Assembly: GCA_018398805.1 (NCBI GenBank)
Contig: JAGFBZ010002268.1
Location: 2,253,501-2,317,500 of the forward strand
DNA: 64,000 nt
Direction of reading: 5' to 3'
Source: Hirundichthys speculiger
Taxonomy: Eukaryota; Chordata; Actinopteri; Beloniformes; Exocoetidae
The position numbers and the translations under genes are program-made. The notes under the pieces were generated by a model, which was not told the DNA's origin, ran no database searches, and saw only the letters and a program-made list of their open reading frames with translations. This document shows positions 20,851-31,500 of this stretch, piece by piece (within the stretch, counting starts at the first letter, position 1; every line of letters starts with the position of its first letter).

Positions 20851-21746
20851 GTGTATATACATACACACATATATACATACCTGTTTTGGAGCCTCTGGAG
20901 CTGATTGTTCAGAGGAGGATACTTCATAACATGAAGTTCATCATGGAGAACCCTGAACATCCTCTAAACAGCACAGTGATTCAGCAACAGTGTCTTCAGT
21001 CAGAGGCTTCTTCAGATCTGCTGCAACACAGACAACTACAGCAGATCCTTCGAGCCCACACCTATAACCATCTATAACCAATCTTTGAAGAGACTTAAAT
21101 CATGACAGTTACTTGCAACAATTAATTTCCCTTCAGGGATTAGTAAAGTATTTTTAAACTGAACTGACTTGAAATGATCATATTAATCTATTCTAAAAAC
21201 TACAAAAGTTCTCAGAATGTGACAGATCTGGACTGTGAGTGGGCCACTTGAATACCAGAGTCTATTTAAAACAGAGTTACCTTGTTTTAATACATATAGA
21301 ATGTGCTTTAATATTGTCTTCCTGGAAGACAATATTGAGATTTATAATTTTTTTCCTTTTTTTTTTTTTTAAAAGACACTTGACCTCAGTTAATTATAAA
21401 TGTGCTCAGGGACAAAAATACATTTTCTTAGTTCAGCATTGGATTTCCTGTATTTGTTCTATTTTTAATTAGATATGTAATTGTTCATCATCCCAACATT
21501 TTTGGGAAATAGAATAAAGCTTTCAGGGATAGTATCCAGAATGGGTTTTGAATAATTCAAACAATATATTAATTCATTCAAGAGTAAAGAATCATTAGTA
21601 GAGGTTTTATCCTGATTTTTCTTGAACACAAAATGAGTAAAGTTTGAGCAGATCATGTAGGATTGCTGAAAAGCACACAGTTATAAAAACCAAAAGATAT
21701 TTTGTTTTGCTTTATAAGTGTTTACTTGAGCTGTTCCTTTGTCCAG

Positions 21747-21928
21747 GTACATTTTGTCCATTGAAAAAGCTGAAGAAATTGAGGAGTACGTGGGAGACCT
21801 CCTGCAGGGCACAGATGGAAGAAAAGGGCAGTTTATAGATGAGCTCCTCAGTCGATGGAAGAAAATTCAAAGACAGAGTACAGATACAACCAGTCTTCCT
21901 TTCCTCCAAGAGTCTACATCATCTTCAG
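21747..21928 (+). CDS. trip4: Trip4 exon 2
   Basis: Acceptor 'tttgtccag', donor 'gtagag'. With the split Gln codon it reads QYILSIEKAEEIEEYVGDLL, then QGTDGRKGQFIDELLSRWKK. This is the conserved N-terminal helical domain of TRIP4. It ends in phase 1. Confidence 0.95.
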
Positions 21929-22115
21929 GTAGAGGAATGAATGTCTACAGCTAGTATTTTCAATAGAAGTGCATCATACTGTTTCCAGTCTTTAAGAGTT
22001 CACTATGAAGACATTTTTAAAGTGTCCTTGAGCTGAACAAATCAAAAGACACAAACTCAAGCACTATCTGTTTTGCATTTAAATTTTCTGAAAATAGTTT
22101 ACTTTTCTGTCCCAG

Positions 22116-22246
22116 ATGTACATGACATGACCAAAGATACCCAGAAGAAGTCTAAACGTAAAGGGCGTAACAAACAGGAGGTGATGACTGTGAGTTTAAA
22201 AGAGCCTGAACCTGAACAAGTCAAAACTCCTATTGATCTGATGAGG
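22116..22246 (+). CDS. trip4: Trip4 exon 3
   Basis: A 131-bp exon, acceptor 'tgtcccag' and donor 'gtaagc'. It encodes a basic linker (KKSKRKGRNKQEV) followed by VKTPIDLMR, matching the human KKGRNRQEV...VKTPFDL region. Ends in phase 0. Confidence 0.94.
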
Positions 22247-24688
22247 GTAAGCAACATTAGCAAACATCTTTCACCTCTTTTCTTCTTCTTTAGTTGGGTA
22301 ATTCAGTAGTATTCAGGAACATACGCAGTACTGATCAAAAGCTTGGACACATCAACTCAGTAGAACACAACTGCAAAGATCAAAATGAAGAAACAAAGCT
22401 CTTCAATTTGAACAGAGATCCCTTGAAAATAAACCAGAAAAATATGTATTGAATTCAAGGTTTTGAAAGGAGCCATGTTTTCAACAATTTACACACGTTA
22501 TTCTTTTAAAGCATTTCGTTAGTTCAGCCTCTGGTTATGGAGGCATAGCATTTGACGATCAATTACTGTCTGCTTTTCCTTGTCTTTGCATGCATTCACG
22601 CTAATCTCAAATCATCTCAGTAGGTTGATTTTGGAGATCATTTGATGCAGCACTTCTTCTCTGTTGAACAGCCCCTGCAGAGTCTGGAGGGGCATTTTGG
22701 CTAATTGTCTTGCATAGAAATATGCTGTGGTGGGAGATCCCAGATTCTCAGATTGGATCATATTGCGGGGGCTTTGATCTTTAAGTGCTGTACTCTGAAT
22801 AATTGAAGTGTCGGTGAAACCTTATCCCCAAAACACCTGCGCAACTCCAGCATCCTACTTCACAGAGAGAAATATAACTTTTAACCTTTATCACCTTCTT
22901 TTAGTTTGCGCAGACACTGACATTACTACCAAAGTGCACATTTCTGCTGTCTTTCTTAGCCCATGCACTGTTTCCTCTTGGTCTCTGTCTGCCTTTAAAA
23001 AAAAAAAAATAGAAGACTTTCATGTGGAATTGGTGCAATGTCACCGTCAGTGTGTGAGCACGGAACTTATTATGGGCTACTGAGAAGGAGCTCCCTCCAG
23101 TTTATGAATATTTCACTGTAAACTGAGCTGTATGGAATAAGAAAAATCAGTTTGAAGCATTATTACTGTTTTTTAAATCTGTGGCATGACTTTCAATGCA
23201 TATTTGAATCACAGTCTTTTCATTTATTTGAGTTACCTTTATTTTTCTTGCCTGATACAGCAGTTGTGTACACGTGTGATGTATATCTTTTTAAATGTTT
23301 CTACAGTTTTGTTCAGTTTTGGAAGTGAGCCTCTCCACTTGTGTCCACGCCTTAACTTCACGGGCTAAATCTCTTTTAAAAAATTCAATTAAATTCAAAG
23401 TAATGTCTTCGTATAGCGCAGATTCATGAAGAAAAGACCATCACAAGGAAGTTTACACAAAAGCCAATCAAGTTCAGTACAGTCCAATTAAAAGCAGCCC
23501 AGTTTATTGTAATTCAGTTAATTCAATTTATTCCAGTATACAGTATACCCTTGCCGAATTCACGGTTCACCGTTTGCGGTCCCACATACTCGCGGATTTA
23601 GTTTTTTCTTTTTTCATAATGTATTTAAATTTGTGGTAGCCCCTGGCAATTCCTTGAATTTCTAAGGCCATTTTTTTTAGCAGAAAAATGCTCACATTCA
23701 GCCTAACTAATATATAAAATTTATAAATATTACACTACAAAATTAAAATGTTTTTAATTGATCATTACTCCATTATTACTGTAGTAATGAGTAAGATTGC
23801 CTTTAGAATGTGTTTAGGAAGCATATTTTAGTGAATATAATATCATACATAGGTCTTTTAAAACTGCATCAATAATTTGTGGATTTTTGGGGATTCGCGG
23901 GGGGAGGAAGGAACGTAACCCCCGCTAATAATATGTGTATACTGTAATACCAGTGAATAAAAAAACTGAAGTCTGTTACAGCTTTGCACTACCCACTTCC
24001 AAGGAAAAGTAAATGCTGCATGATTTAAGCTTTGCGGTAATAAAGATGGGGAAGCTGGATAATTACCCTCTGATCTGGATCTGTGATGTCACAGTACCCT
24101 GCAATTTTGAACAATTTGCTGAATTAGATATTTTCAGACCCATGTGGCTTCAAACACAGTGTCAAGGTTGCGTTGTTTTTGTTTTTGAGTTGGTAGTCCC
24201 TTTGGACACACAAATAGATAATCTCAAGTGCAGAAAGAGACATATATTTCCCCTTCATAAACTTCTCCTTTGCTGCAGAGGCAAGTCTCTCTTTTGTGGG
24301 GTCGTCCTCATGAGAGACAATTTCATTACAGTTTTTGACAATCTATATATTTTAAGTTGAAGATACTTCCAACATTTTATAAAGTGATTTACCTTTACAT
24401 TGCAGAGTAATAGACTTTTTATTTCTCTTCAATAAGTTGAACAGTTCTGGTAATGATTACTGCAGCAGTCAAATAGGACTGTTTGCTCCTGACAGAACCT
24501 TTTTCAGAGCAAAATCTTTGGTCTCAAACACATTGAGAATAGAGAAATTTTCACTTTTTCCATTTCTGTTCACTGAGTAGTTGTACCCAAACGTTTGATG
24601 TACACTGTCAGTGTTTATGTACCAATATATTACCATTCTACTCTTCTGTTATGAAATGCCTTCTTCTTTTCATTTACCACCATCTCAG
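22247..24688 (+). other. trip4 intron 3
   Basis: A 2.4-kb intron. It contains what looks like one end of a Tc1-type MITE near 22331 ('gatcaaaagcttggacac'), a SINE-like fragment at about 23385-23535 and a Tigger-like MITE (23541-23944). No other gene. Confidence 0.65.
23541..23944. mobile_element. Tigger/pogo-like MITE
   Basis: The ends CAGTATACCC and GTGTATACTG are near-perfect inverted repeats, flanked by TA on both sides (23539-23540 and 23945-23946). The 'gattcgcggggggaggaa' and 'cgtaacccccgc' blocks are typical of a common vertebrate mariner-type MITE. Non-coding, 404 bp. Confidence 0.75.
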
Positions 24689-24907
24689 GCCCAAGAAAAC
24701 AATAGCACTTCCTCAACAAAGAAGAAATCAAAGTTCATCAATCTCTATGCTAAAGAGGGCCAGGACAAGCTGGCTGTTTTACTCCCAGGTCGACATCCTT
24801 GTGAGTGCCTTGCCCAAAAGCACAAACTTATCAACAACTGCGTCAGCTGTGGCCGTATTGTGTGTGAGCAGGAGGGTTCAGGACCCTGCCTCTTCTGTGG
24901 AAGCCTG
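24689..24907 (+). CDS. trip4: Trip4 exon 4, C2HC5 zinc finger
   Basis: A 219-bp exon in phase 0 at both ends. It encodes KFINLYAKEGQDKLAVLLPG, then RHPCECLAQKHKLINNCVSC and GRIVCEQEGSGPCLFCGSL. This is the C2HC5 zinc-binding domain diagnostic of TRIP4, about residues 163-206, with Cys near 169, 171, 182, 185, 190, 198 and 201. In the family this domain mediates contacts with nuclear receptors and basal factors. Confidence 0.97.
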
Positions 24908-24997
24908 GTACACAAACTGAGCTCTATTTTTCTTTGGTGTTAATGCTGTTTTCTAGTTTAGGATCTTTCACACACCTTTTTTTCCCCCTCAATTTAG

Positions 24998-25076
24998 GTT
25001 TGCACAAAAGAGGAGCAGGAGATTTTACAACGAGATTCCAATAAAAGCCAGAAACTCAGAAAGAAGCTTATGGGAG
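24998..25076 (+). CDS. trip4: Trip4 exon 5
   Basis: Acceptor 'aatttag', donor 'gtaaga'. Encodes VCTKEEQEILQRDSNKSQKL, then RKKLMG, completing the zinc finger with one more Cys. Phase 0 in, phase 1 out. Confidence 0.95.
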
Positions 25077-25164
25077 GTAAGAGTCGAAACTACTCAGGCT
25101 TATACGAAAGAAATGTGAAATAATGATCCTCTGATGTACACTAATTTTGTCTTTATTTCTCCAG

Positions 25165-25270
25165 ATTATGGAGAAAAGGACCTTCTCCCACACCAGGAGC
25201 TCAAGATTAAGGCTGGATTAGAAAAAGCAGTCCAGCATAAAGAGAAACTTCTGGAATATGACAGGAATAG
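25165..25270 (+). CDS. trip4: Trip4 exon 6
   Basis: Acceptor 'tttctccag', donor 'gtatca'. Encodes DYGEKDLLPHQELKIKAGLE, then KAVQHKEKLLEYDRN, a charged helical linker conserved in TRIP4. Phase 1 in, phase 2 out. Confidence 0.94.
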
Positions 25271-25397
25271 GTATCAAGAAATTAGCTTTGCTGTTTGGCA
25301 TGTGTGTGACTTCAACTGGAAATTCCTGTTATTCTTTAAGATAAATTAATGCTAAGAAAAGTAACCTCCTGTAAACAAATGCTCTCCTGAACTCCAG

Positions 25398-25612
25398 TGT
25401 GAGGAGAACGCAGGTTCTGGATGATGAATCAGATTACTTTGCCACTGAATCCAATCAGTGGCTGTCGCCTAATGAGAGAGAGAAGCTGGGAAAAAGGAAG
25501 AAGAGCTGAGAGAACTTCGCCATGCTTCCCGCCTGGACAGGAAGATCACCCTGGACTTTGCTGGTCGACGAGTACTTGATGAAGGAAACAACCTGGAAGC
25601 ATATTACAACAA
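25398..25612 (+). CDS. trip4: Trip4 exon 7, carrying a one-base deletion (frameshift)
   Basis: The exon starts after 'aactccag' and ends before 'gtaaca'. It first reads SVRRTQVLDDESDYFATESN, then QWLSPNEREKLGK. After the 'gggaaaaagg' run (about 25488-25498) the family sequence EEELRELRHASRLDRKITLD continues in a different frame. The original frame meets TGA within five codons (25507-25509). The exon is 215 bp, one less than the flanking phases require (2 in, 2 out needs 216). So a single base is missing near 25490-25500. It may be an assembly error in a homopolymer or a real loss-of-function allele. Confidence 0.9.
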
Positions 25613-25716
25613 GTAACATCATCTGCCAACACTTGAATTAAAGCAGAGAGGGCTTATTAATACTGGTAGACATGTTAAATCGCTGCACCCTTTTAATGTT
25701 TCTCAATAACTTGCAG

Positions 25717-25846
25717 GTTGGATGAGACCCTCAAAGGTATGAACGACGAGGCAACGTTACAATCATCAGGATATTCTGAAAAGAAAAGTGGAAAGCAGAA
25801 CCTCAGCGAGCTGGTTAACCCGAACATCATGCAGTCTGCACCACAG
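25717..25846 (+). CDS. trip4: Trip4 exon 8 (GC splice donor)
   Basis: Acceptor 'acttgcag'. Encodes LDETLKGMNDEATLQSSGYS, then a linker ending LVNPNIMQSAPQ. The exon must end at 25846 to join W-V-D of the next exon in phase 0. The following intron then begins GCAAAT, a GC donor after CAG. Confidence 0.9.
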
Positions 25847-26039
25847 GCAAATCATCTTTGAAGAAATATGTTAACTGAGTGAAGCAATGGTGTCACCATG
25901 TGGTAGATTTTAAGTATTGCAAGAATATCTCTCTTTTTATGAGAGTCATTTGTACTGGTACTTAAATTAAATATGCTGAATATTCCTGTTCATTGTTAGA
26001 GCTGACATCTGTTTTTATCACAATGAATACACTTTATAG

Positions 26040-26233
26040 TGGGTGGATTTTGGAGGCAGCAACAAGCACAAAAGACCCACGGAGAAGGAAAGAAGTTTGC
26101 CAGAGAACAAGGGAGGAGAGGAACGTCACAGGTTGCGGCTCCAAGACAAAGAGCTGCAGGAGATGTCTGATGGAGGCTGGTGCCTCAGCATGCATCAGCC
26201 TTGGGCATCACTGCTGGTCAGAGGCATCAAGAG
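26040..26233 (+). CDS. trip4: Trip4 exon 9, start of ASCH domain
   Basis: Acceptor 'actttatag'. Encodes WVDFGGSNKHKRP, a charged linker, then LQDKELQEMSDGGWCLSMHQ and PWASLLVRGIK. GWCLSxHQPWASLLVRGIK is the signature opening of the ASCH domain of TRIP4, a beta-barrel fold believed to bind nucleic acid. Phase 0 in, phase 2 out. Confidence 0.96.
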
Positions 26234-26318
26234 GTGGCACCATCTCACAAATAAACCTTTAAGATAAATAAAACAGCTGATGTGCAAACAGGGGTAACAT
26301 TACATTTTGTGCGTGCAG

Positions 26319-26443
26319 GGTAGAAGGGAGGACCTGGTACACGTCACACCGGGGTCGACTTTGGATTGCAGCTGCAGCCAAGAAGCCCACGCCTCAGGAG
26401 GTCGCTGAGGTGGAAGCCATGTACGGACACATCTATAAGAGAG
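26319..26443 (+). CDS. trip4: Trip4 exon 10, ASCH domain continued
   Basis: Acceptor 'gcgtgcag', donor 'gtatgg'. Encodes RVEGRTWYTSHRGRLWIAAA, then AKKPTPQEVAEVEAMYGHIY. The E-G-R-x-W-Y and R-G-x-L-W-I-A-A elements are the conserved ASCH core. Phase 2 in, phase 1 out. Confidence 0.96.
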
Positions 26444-26969
26444 GTATGGAAACATTGAAAGTATTGTGCCTATGATGTATTTGCAACCCAGCAGGAGGCC
26501 TTTTGAGATGAAGTGGGAAGAAACTAACGTATATTAAATTATAGTGCTTTTATTCAGCAACTGTGCTTCAGAACAAGTTTGATGTACTTTTTTGTCCTGC
26601 TTTGTACTTAGGCTCCACTACATTTCAGGAATTATTTTGGCACTTTTATCGCTCTTCATTTTCATCACATCAATTACACCTAGAGTTAATATTAATAAAA
26701 GATAGAATGCAGCAATTTGCAAATCTAGTAAACCCATATTTTTCATGCTAGAAAATAGATGATAGCAGTATGTCTTAAAATTTGGAACAGAGCGATGTTT
26801 ACCACTGCGAACATTCCCTCTTCTGGAAATCCAGTCCGTATGTGTTTTTGTGTTTTAGGAGACCAGTTATTTGAGTTTTCGGAGATGACTCTTATCTGAT
26901 AAAGGATTTGATTTTCTTTTGTGTCATGATATGCCAAATGTTTTTAAATTGTGAAAGGTCTGCTCTAAG

Positions 26970-27677
26970 GCAGACCAGTGCAACACTCGTGACTTCTTAG
27001 CCTTCTACGAAGAAGACGTGAGTGCCAGTGCAGCACATACTGCATCCATTACAAAAGCATGTCTTCTTAGTGGAAGACTAGGGAGCTAGTTTTTTTATAT
27101 ATATATAAATATAGGCATGTGGTTTAGCATTATCTTGTTGAAAGGGGCACAGTCTTCCCTGAAAAGGAAGTTTAAATGGGAGCGTGTGTGACTCTAAAAT
27201 CTGCATATACCAAGGTTTTCAGCATCAGTGTTTCCTCTTCTAGATGTGCAAGCTGTCCATGTGGGACAGGCACCAATGCACCATCGTACCAGAGCTGCAG
27301 GCTTTAGATGTGAGCACTAATAACATACCAGATGGCCCATAGTTTTCACTTTTCGATATCTCTGACCGACCACAGGGCACTTTTTCATTTTGCGTCAGTC
27401 CATTTTAAATGAGCTTTGGGTTAAGAATTCACATACATTTCTGGATTATGTTCACATATGGCTTTTCTTTGCATGATAAAGCTTTAACCTCTATATGTGG
27501 ATGGAATAACAAACAGTGATTTGTGTGAGTGTTGCTGAGCTCATACATTAAAGTAAAGTTTTCTGTGTATGAGAGCAGCTAATTGAGCTTTCCAAAGCCC
27601 AAGTAATGCCCAGAATAAAACCACAAACCCAGACGAAGGAAAATGGCAAGAAAAGAGGCAAAGATTTAAATAAGTAA
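26970..27677 (+). other. Three in-phase candidate exons of an unrecognised protein inside trip4 intron 10
   Basis: Segment 1, 26970-27017 after 'tgctctaag' and before GTGAGT, reads ADQCNTRDFLAFYEED. Segment 2, 27244-27309 after 'cctcttctag' and before GTGAGC, reads MCKLSMWDRHQCTIVPELQA and LD. Segment 3, from about 27579 after 'gagagcag', reads LIELSKAQVMPRIKPQTQTK, then a Lys-rich end and TAA at 27675-27677. All three junctions are phase 0, so they join into one open frame of about 70 residues that looks like the C-terminal end of a protein. I do not recognise the family and see no convincing upstream exon. It could be a nested gene, an alternative trip4 end or a decayed fragment. Confidence 0.45.
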
Positions 27678-28444
27678 ATTAAGTTTAAATATCTCTGCCA
27701 GAAAATGTTCTGGACCCCAGTGCCTCCGCGTAGCTTTCAACTATAATCTGTAAAGAGAAAGGCGAAGATGAAAAGGTGGAGGGATTTCAATGCTTGTTAA
27801 CAACAGATGTTATTCTGGACATGTACATGTGAAGGAGGGTCTATGCACTCTGGATATTGAATTGTTGGATGTGAGTTTCCATGCATGTTGTCTTCTGAGA
27901 AGGTTCACCTGTGTTACCTGCTGATATGGCATAGACTGTCATCAGTTCACTTGTTTCCAAGCTGCAGATACAACAGCTGAATGAACTTGATGGTAATCTC
28001 TGGCGACTTCAAACATACCTTTTCCTTTACTGCACTTCCTACTTTACAACCGTTTATCCATTCATTTTATTTAATTTTCTAATTATTTTTCTCAAAATTA
28101 TGCTAATTCACCTATCAGGATTACCTTTTTTACCAGTTTTTATACCTCATTGCCTATTTCTATAATGCTCGTATTAATACTTTCACTTGAAGTGAAGGAC
28201 CTGAGTACTGTACTTCTTCCTCTATTGCTCTTAAGTGAAAGATGATCTTCAAGCACATAATGAAGGATAAAATGTGAGCGAGGAAAGAATGTGTGTAATG
28301 TGAATGATTGATGATGGTAGTTGTTGGCGTTGATGATGGTGAACGGAGTAGTAGTGTGTGTTTGCACAGTTTAGGTCAGGTGTTAATGATGCCTACAGTT
28401 TCACATGTTCCTGACTCAGTGATTGTTTTCCTCATCCCATGCAG

Positions 28445-28536
28445 AGCTCAGGTTCCCTAAAGACTATCCCACTGGCTGCCTGTTGGGTTGTGTCAACATG
28501 ACTGACTGCCTGTCTCAGGAACAATTTCGAGAACAG
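28445..28536 (+). CDS. trip4: Trip4 exon 11
   Basis: Acceptor 'ccatgcag', donor 'gtcagt'. Encodes ELRFPKDYPTGCLLGCVNMT, then DCLSQEQFREQ, aligning with human EFPNDYPSGCLLGCVDLIDCLSQ of the ASCH domain. Phase 1 in, phase 0 out. Confidence 0.96.
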
Positions 28537-31500
28537 GTCAGTAAATTGTCATTTGATATTATTTTATCTTAACCTATTTGACCATAATGCATAACCATTC
28601 CGTGGCTTTTCCCACATGTTAGCATTCACTGGCTTCATTCCTCCTTTTCTAATCTCTCATGAATTGTTGATAGCCCTTACATAACAAGTCAGTTTAGAGT
28701 GAACAACAGAAGAGCAATCTAACTCAAATGAACAGAATTCTATTGTGTGTCTCATAATGTACATTTGCAGCTGCAAGACAGTGTTTTGTAAACACATACA
28801 TAGATATTAAGAGTGCTTGCTTGCTTCAAGAATGTAAAAAGCTCATATATCTGTACTGTATTGCTCTGTGTTTGCCAGAGTTGACCATATTCTGTGTGAA
28901 TGTATAGGAATTTACACAATATGATCACGTACCAGCAGAGGGCAGACAGCACCTTAACATCAACTATTCCTTATTAGATTGCAGTAAGTCCCAGTAGAGG
29001 CAGTATACACCACAGGAATAACCACAAACACAAATGCAAGCTCTCATTACACCATTAACTTTCCACCAGAGTGGAGGCATGAGGCGTGGGGAGGGGGAGT
29101 CGAGCATAGTCTCTGTTCATGTGATGTTCTAAAGCTGGTTTCTGCTCCATGATACACACACCACTGATGCCTTCTAGGACTTAGAAACTCTTTACTTGAG
29201 CCCCCACATCCATTCAGTGTCATTAATTGCACTTTGTCCTGGTAAGAACTGGGGGAAAAAAACACCCCAGTCTACATTAATTCATTAGGTGGATACAGAC
29301 TTGTTCTGCCATTCTTAGTCAGTTTAAAGCTTAATTACATTGCCACCCTCATCTTGACTGTTTTGCCTTTGTTTATGGGAGAGACTGCTTGTCTGAAACT
29401 GCTTGGTCTACTCCTTATTTTACAGTCTATTTATTGTCTATATTTTATGCTATCATTAGCACTGAATAAATTTGTGATTTCTCAGTTGCTGATATTTTAT
29501 AGAAATTTATAATATTGAAATAAGAATTTTAAAGCTGTCAGTTTAGGCTCTGGAAAAATGTGATTATTTTCCCCTGACATTTTATACAAAGTGAGAATAG
29601 TCATTAGATCCAGTGCTAATTTTTGCACTGTACTCTCAGACATGACATTTTTAATGTATTGTATTTTAATGTGGAGTTGTAGAAATGTAGTTATATATTA
29701 TTATTATTTTTTATTGGACAGCACAGCATCTCTCCCTGTGTGCATGTGTTGTAATCTAAGCTGCTCTGTTCCATGTTTTGGTGGCTTATCTGGTTGCATG
29801 TTCATGTTAGTACATGCAAATCTTCCTGGAACAAACTATATTTTTTAGGAAAAACTGCCTCCTATAAAGAGAACAAAATGACAAAGGTTCACACTGCTGT
29901 TTTTTGGGGGTTTTTTTTTAATTATTTTTCCTTTTTAGGTAGGATTAAGCTCTATGAGGTGACGAAGTCTGGCTTTATTTTCAGATTTGGTTCCTTTTGT
30001 TTTGGACTCAAACTCTTCTGGTATTAAAGCCATTTATTGTACATTAAAAAAAAATGCAAGTCAACTTACATGTTTGTCTTAATTTATTAGTCTTTAAAAT
30101 TTTAAATAGGAATGTATAAAATCAAATCAAACAATTACGTATCCTTGTTTAATAAGGTGTCAATTAACTAGCTATATACACATGTTACTTCATAGTCGTC
30201 CTTACACACATGTATATGTGATATAAACAGGGGCACTTTAAAGTTCTACACGTTGCATATCATCTTCCAAACCTCCAAAGCTCTTGCTCTCGTGTAGATG
30301 TTTGCATTCACTTTTGGGCGGTCTTTGATGACACACTTAGACAGATGACACATGGAAATTGCATAGTCTTCAACTACAACTTTAAAAAAAAAAGAAAAAG
30401 CTGTACTTTTGGGATGTTGTACTTGCATAAACCAGCTCTCACATGTCTTCCTTCATACAACGAATTGTCTTCAGTCTGAAAATGTTTAAAAGTGTGTGGT
30501 AGTACATGGTTGTATTCTGACTGCTGGGACCTGTAAATTTAAGGGCTTTCCCCTTTGTACTCTGTCCTCATTCTCTCCTCCACCACTCATTCCACCCAGG
30601 GCTGTAAAATCATGTTTGCAGGCAGTGTGACTGCCCTTTCATCCTGTGAAAGGGTGTGTGTGTGTGTGTGTGTGTATGTGTGTGTGCTTGTGTCCATTTG
30701 CACAGAGCAGCCATAAATAACACCCCCACCCCACATAAGGCCCCTTAGTAAAAGAAACCAAGGCAGATGTACAAAAAAGTGAAGGACTACAGAGGAATAA
30801 CAGTACTAAAAGCTCAACGACGGCGTTGAACAGTTGGTTGGTTTTAGTCTCTTGTGGTTTTAGAAATAGTAGAGGTTATTAGCTGTTTAAGGCTTTTAAT
30901 GTGGCTTCCTTTCGTGTTAGAGGAGAGAATGTAGTGTTAGTGCATAGTAGCACATAGCTGCACTGCTGGGCCGGACAAGTGGGTGAGGTGTTGGATTTAC
31001 TGTCCTGCGCTGGCAGCTGTGGGTGGTTAAAAGAGGGTGGTGAAGGACAGACAACCATTATTCTTTAGTCTCTTCTAAATCTGTCCCAAGTGATGGATGA
31101 AATATTCAGAGAAAGTGGAATGTGGGAAGATCATGACAGCATGGGAGAAGCACTAAGGATTTAAAGTGCAGTAAATATTGTAACAAGTTAAATATAATTG
31201 AGCTGGTGTGATGGCTGCAGTCGTTCCTCGGTTGGGGCGCTGTTGCACAGATCAGCACCACTTATCTGGTATCATGCTGACAGACAGTACAGAAAGACCA
31301 CCTAAGGCAGGGCAGGATTTTCATCTGCTTGACTTGGACCAATTCTTTCCCTCATTAGAAACCGACTGGTGTATTGATCCATTCTCCACATAATCTCTTA
31401 CTCCTTCCAGCTCCCCAGCCCCCCTCACCACTGATAATTGGCCAGCCATTATGATGTGTGCTCTGCCTCCATTCCTACCCCCCAGTGCTCACTCAGCAAT

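Larger units (their letters stand above)
19791..21247. mobile_element. Long-inverted-repeat structure enclosing a Tc1 fragment
   Basis: About 180 bp at 19791-19976 recur as a close inverted copy at about 21063-21247. Shared text includes 'actcacagtccagatctgtca' and 'catgatttaagtctcttcaa' read on opposite strands. Between the arms lie a truncated Tc1 element and about 180 bp of another repeat. It lies within trip4 intron 1. The element class of the arms is unknown. Confidence 0.75.
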
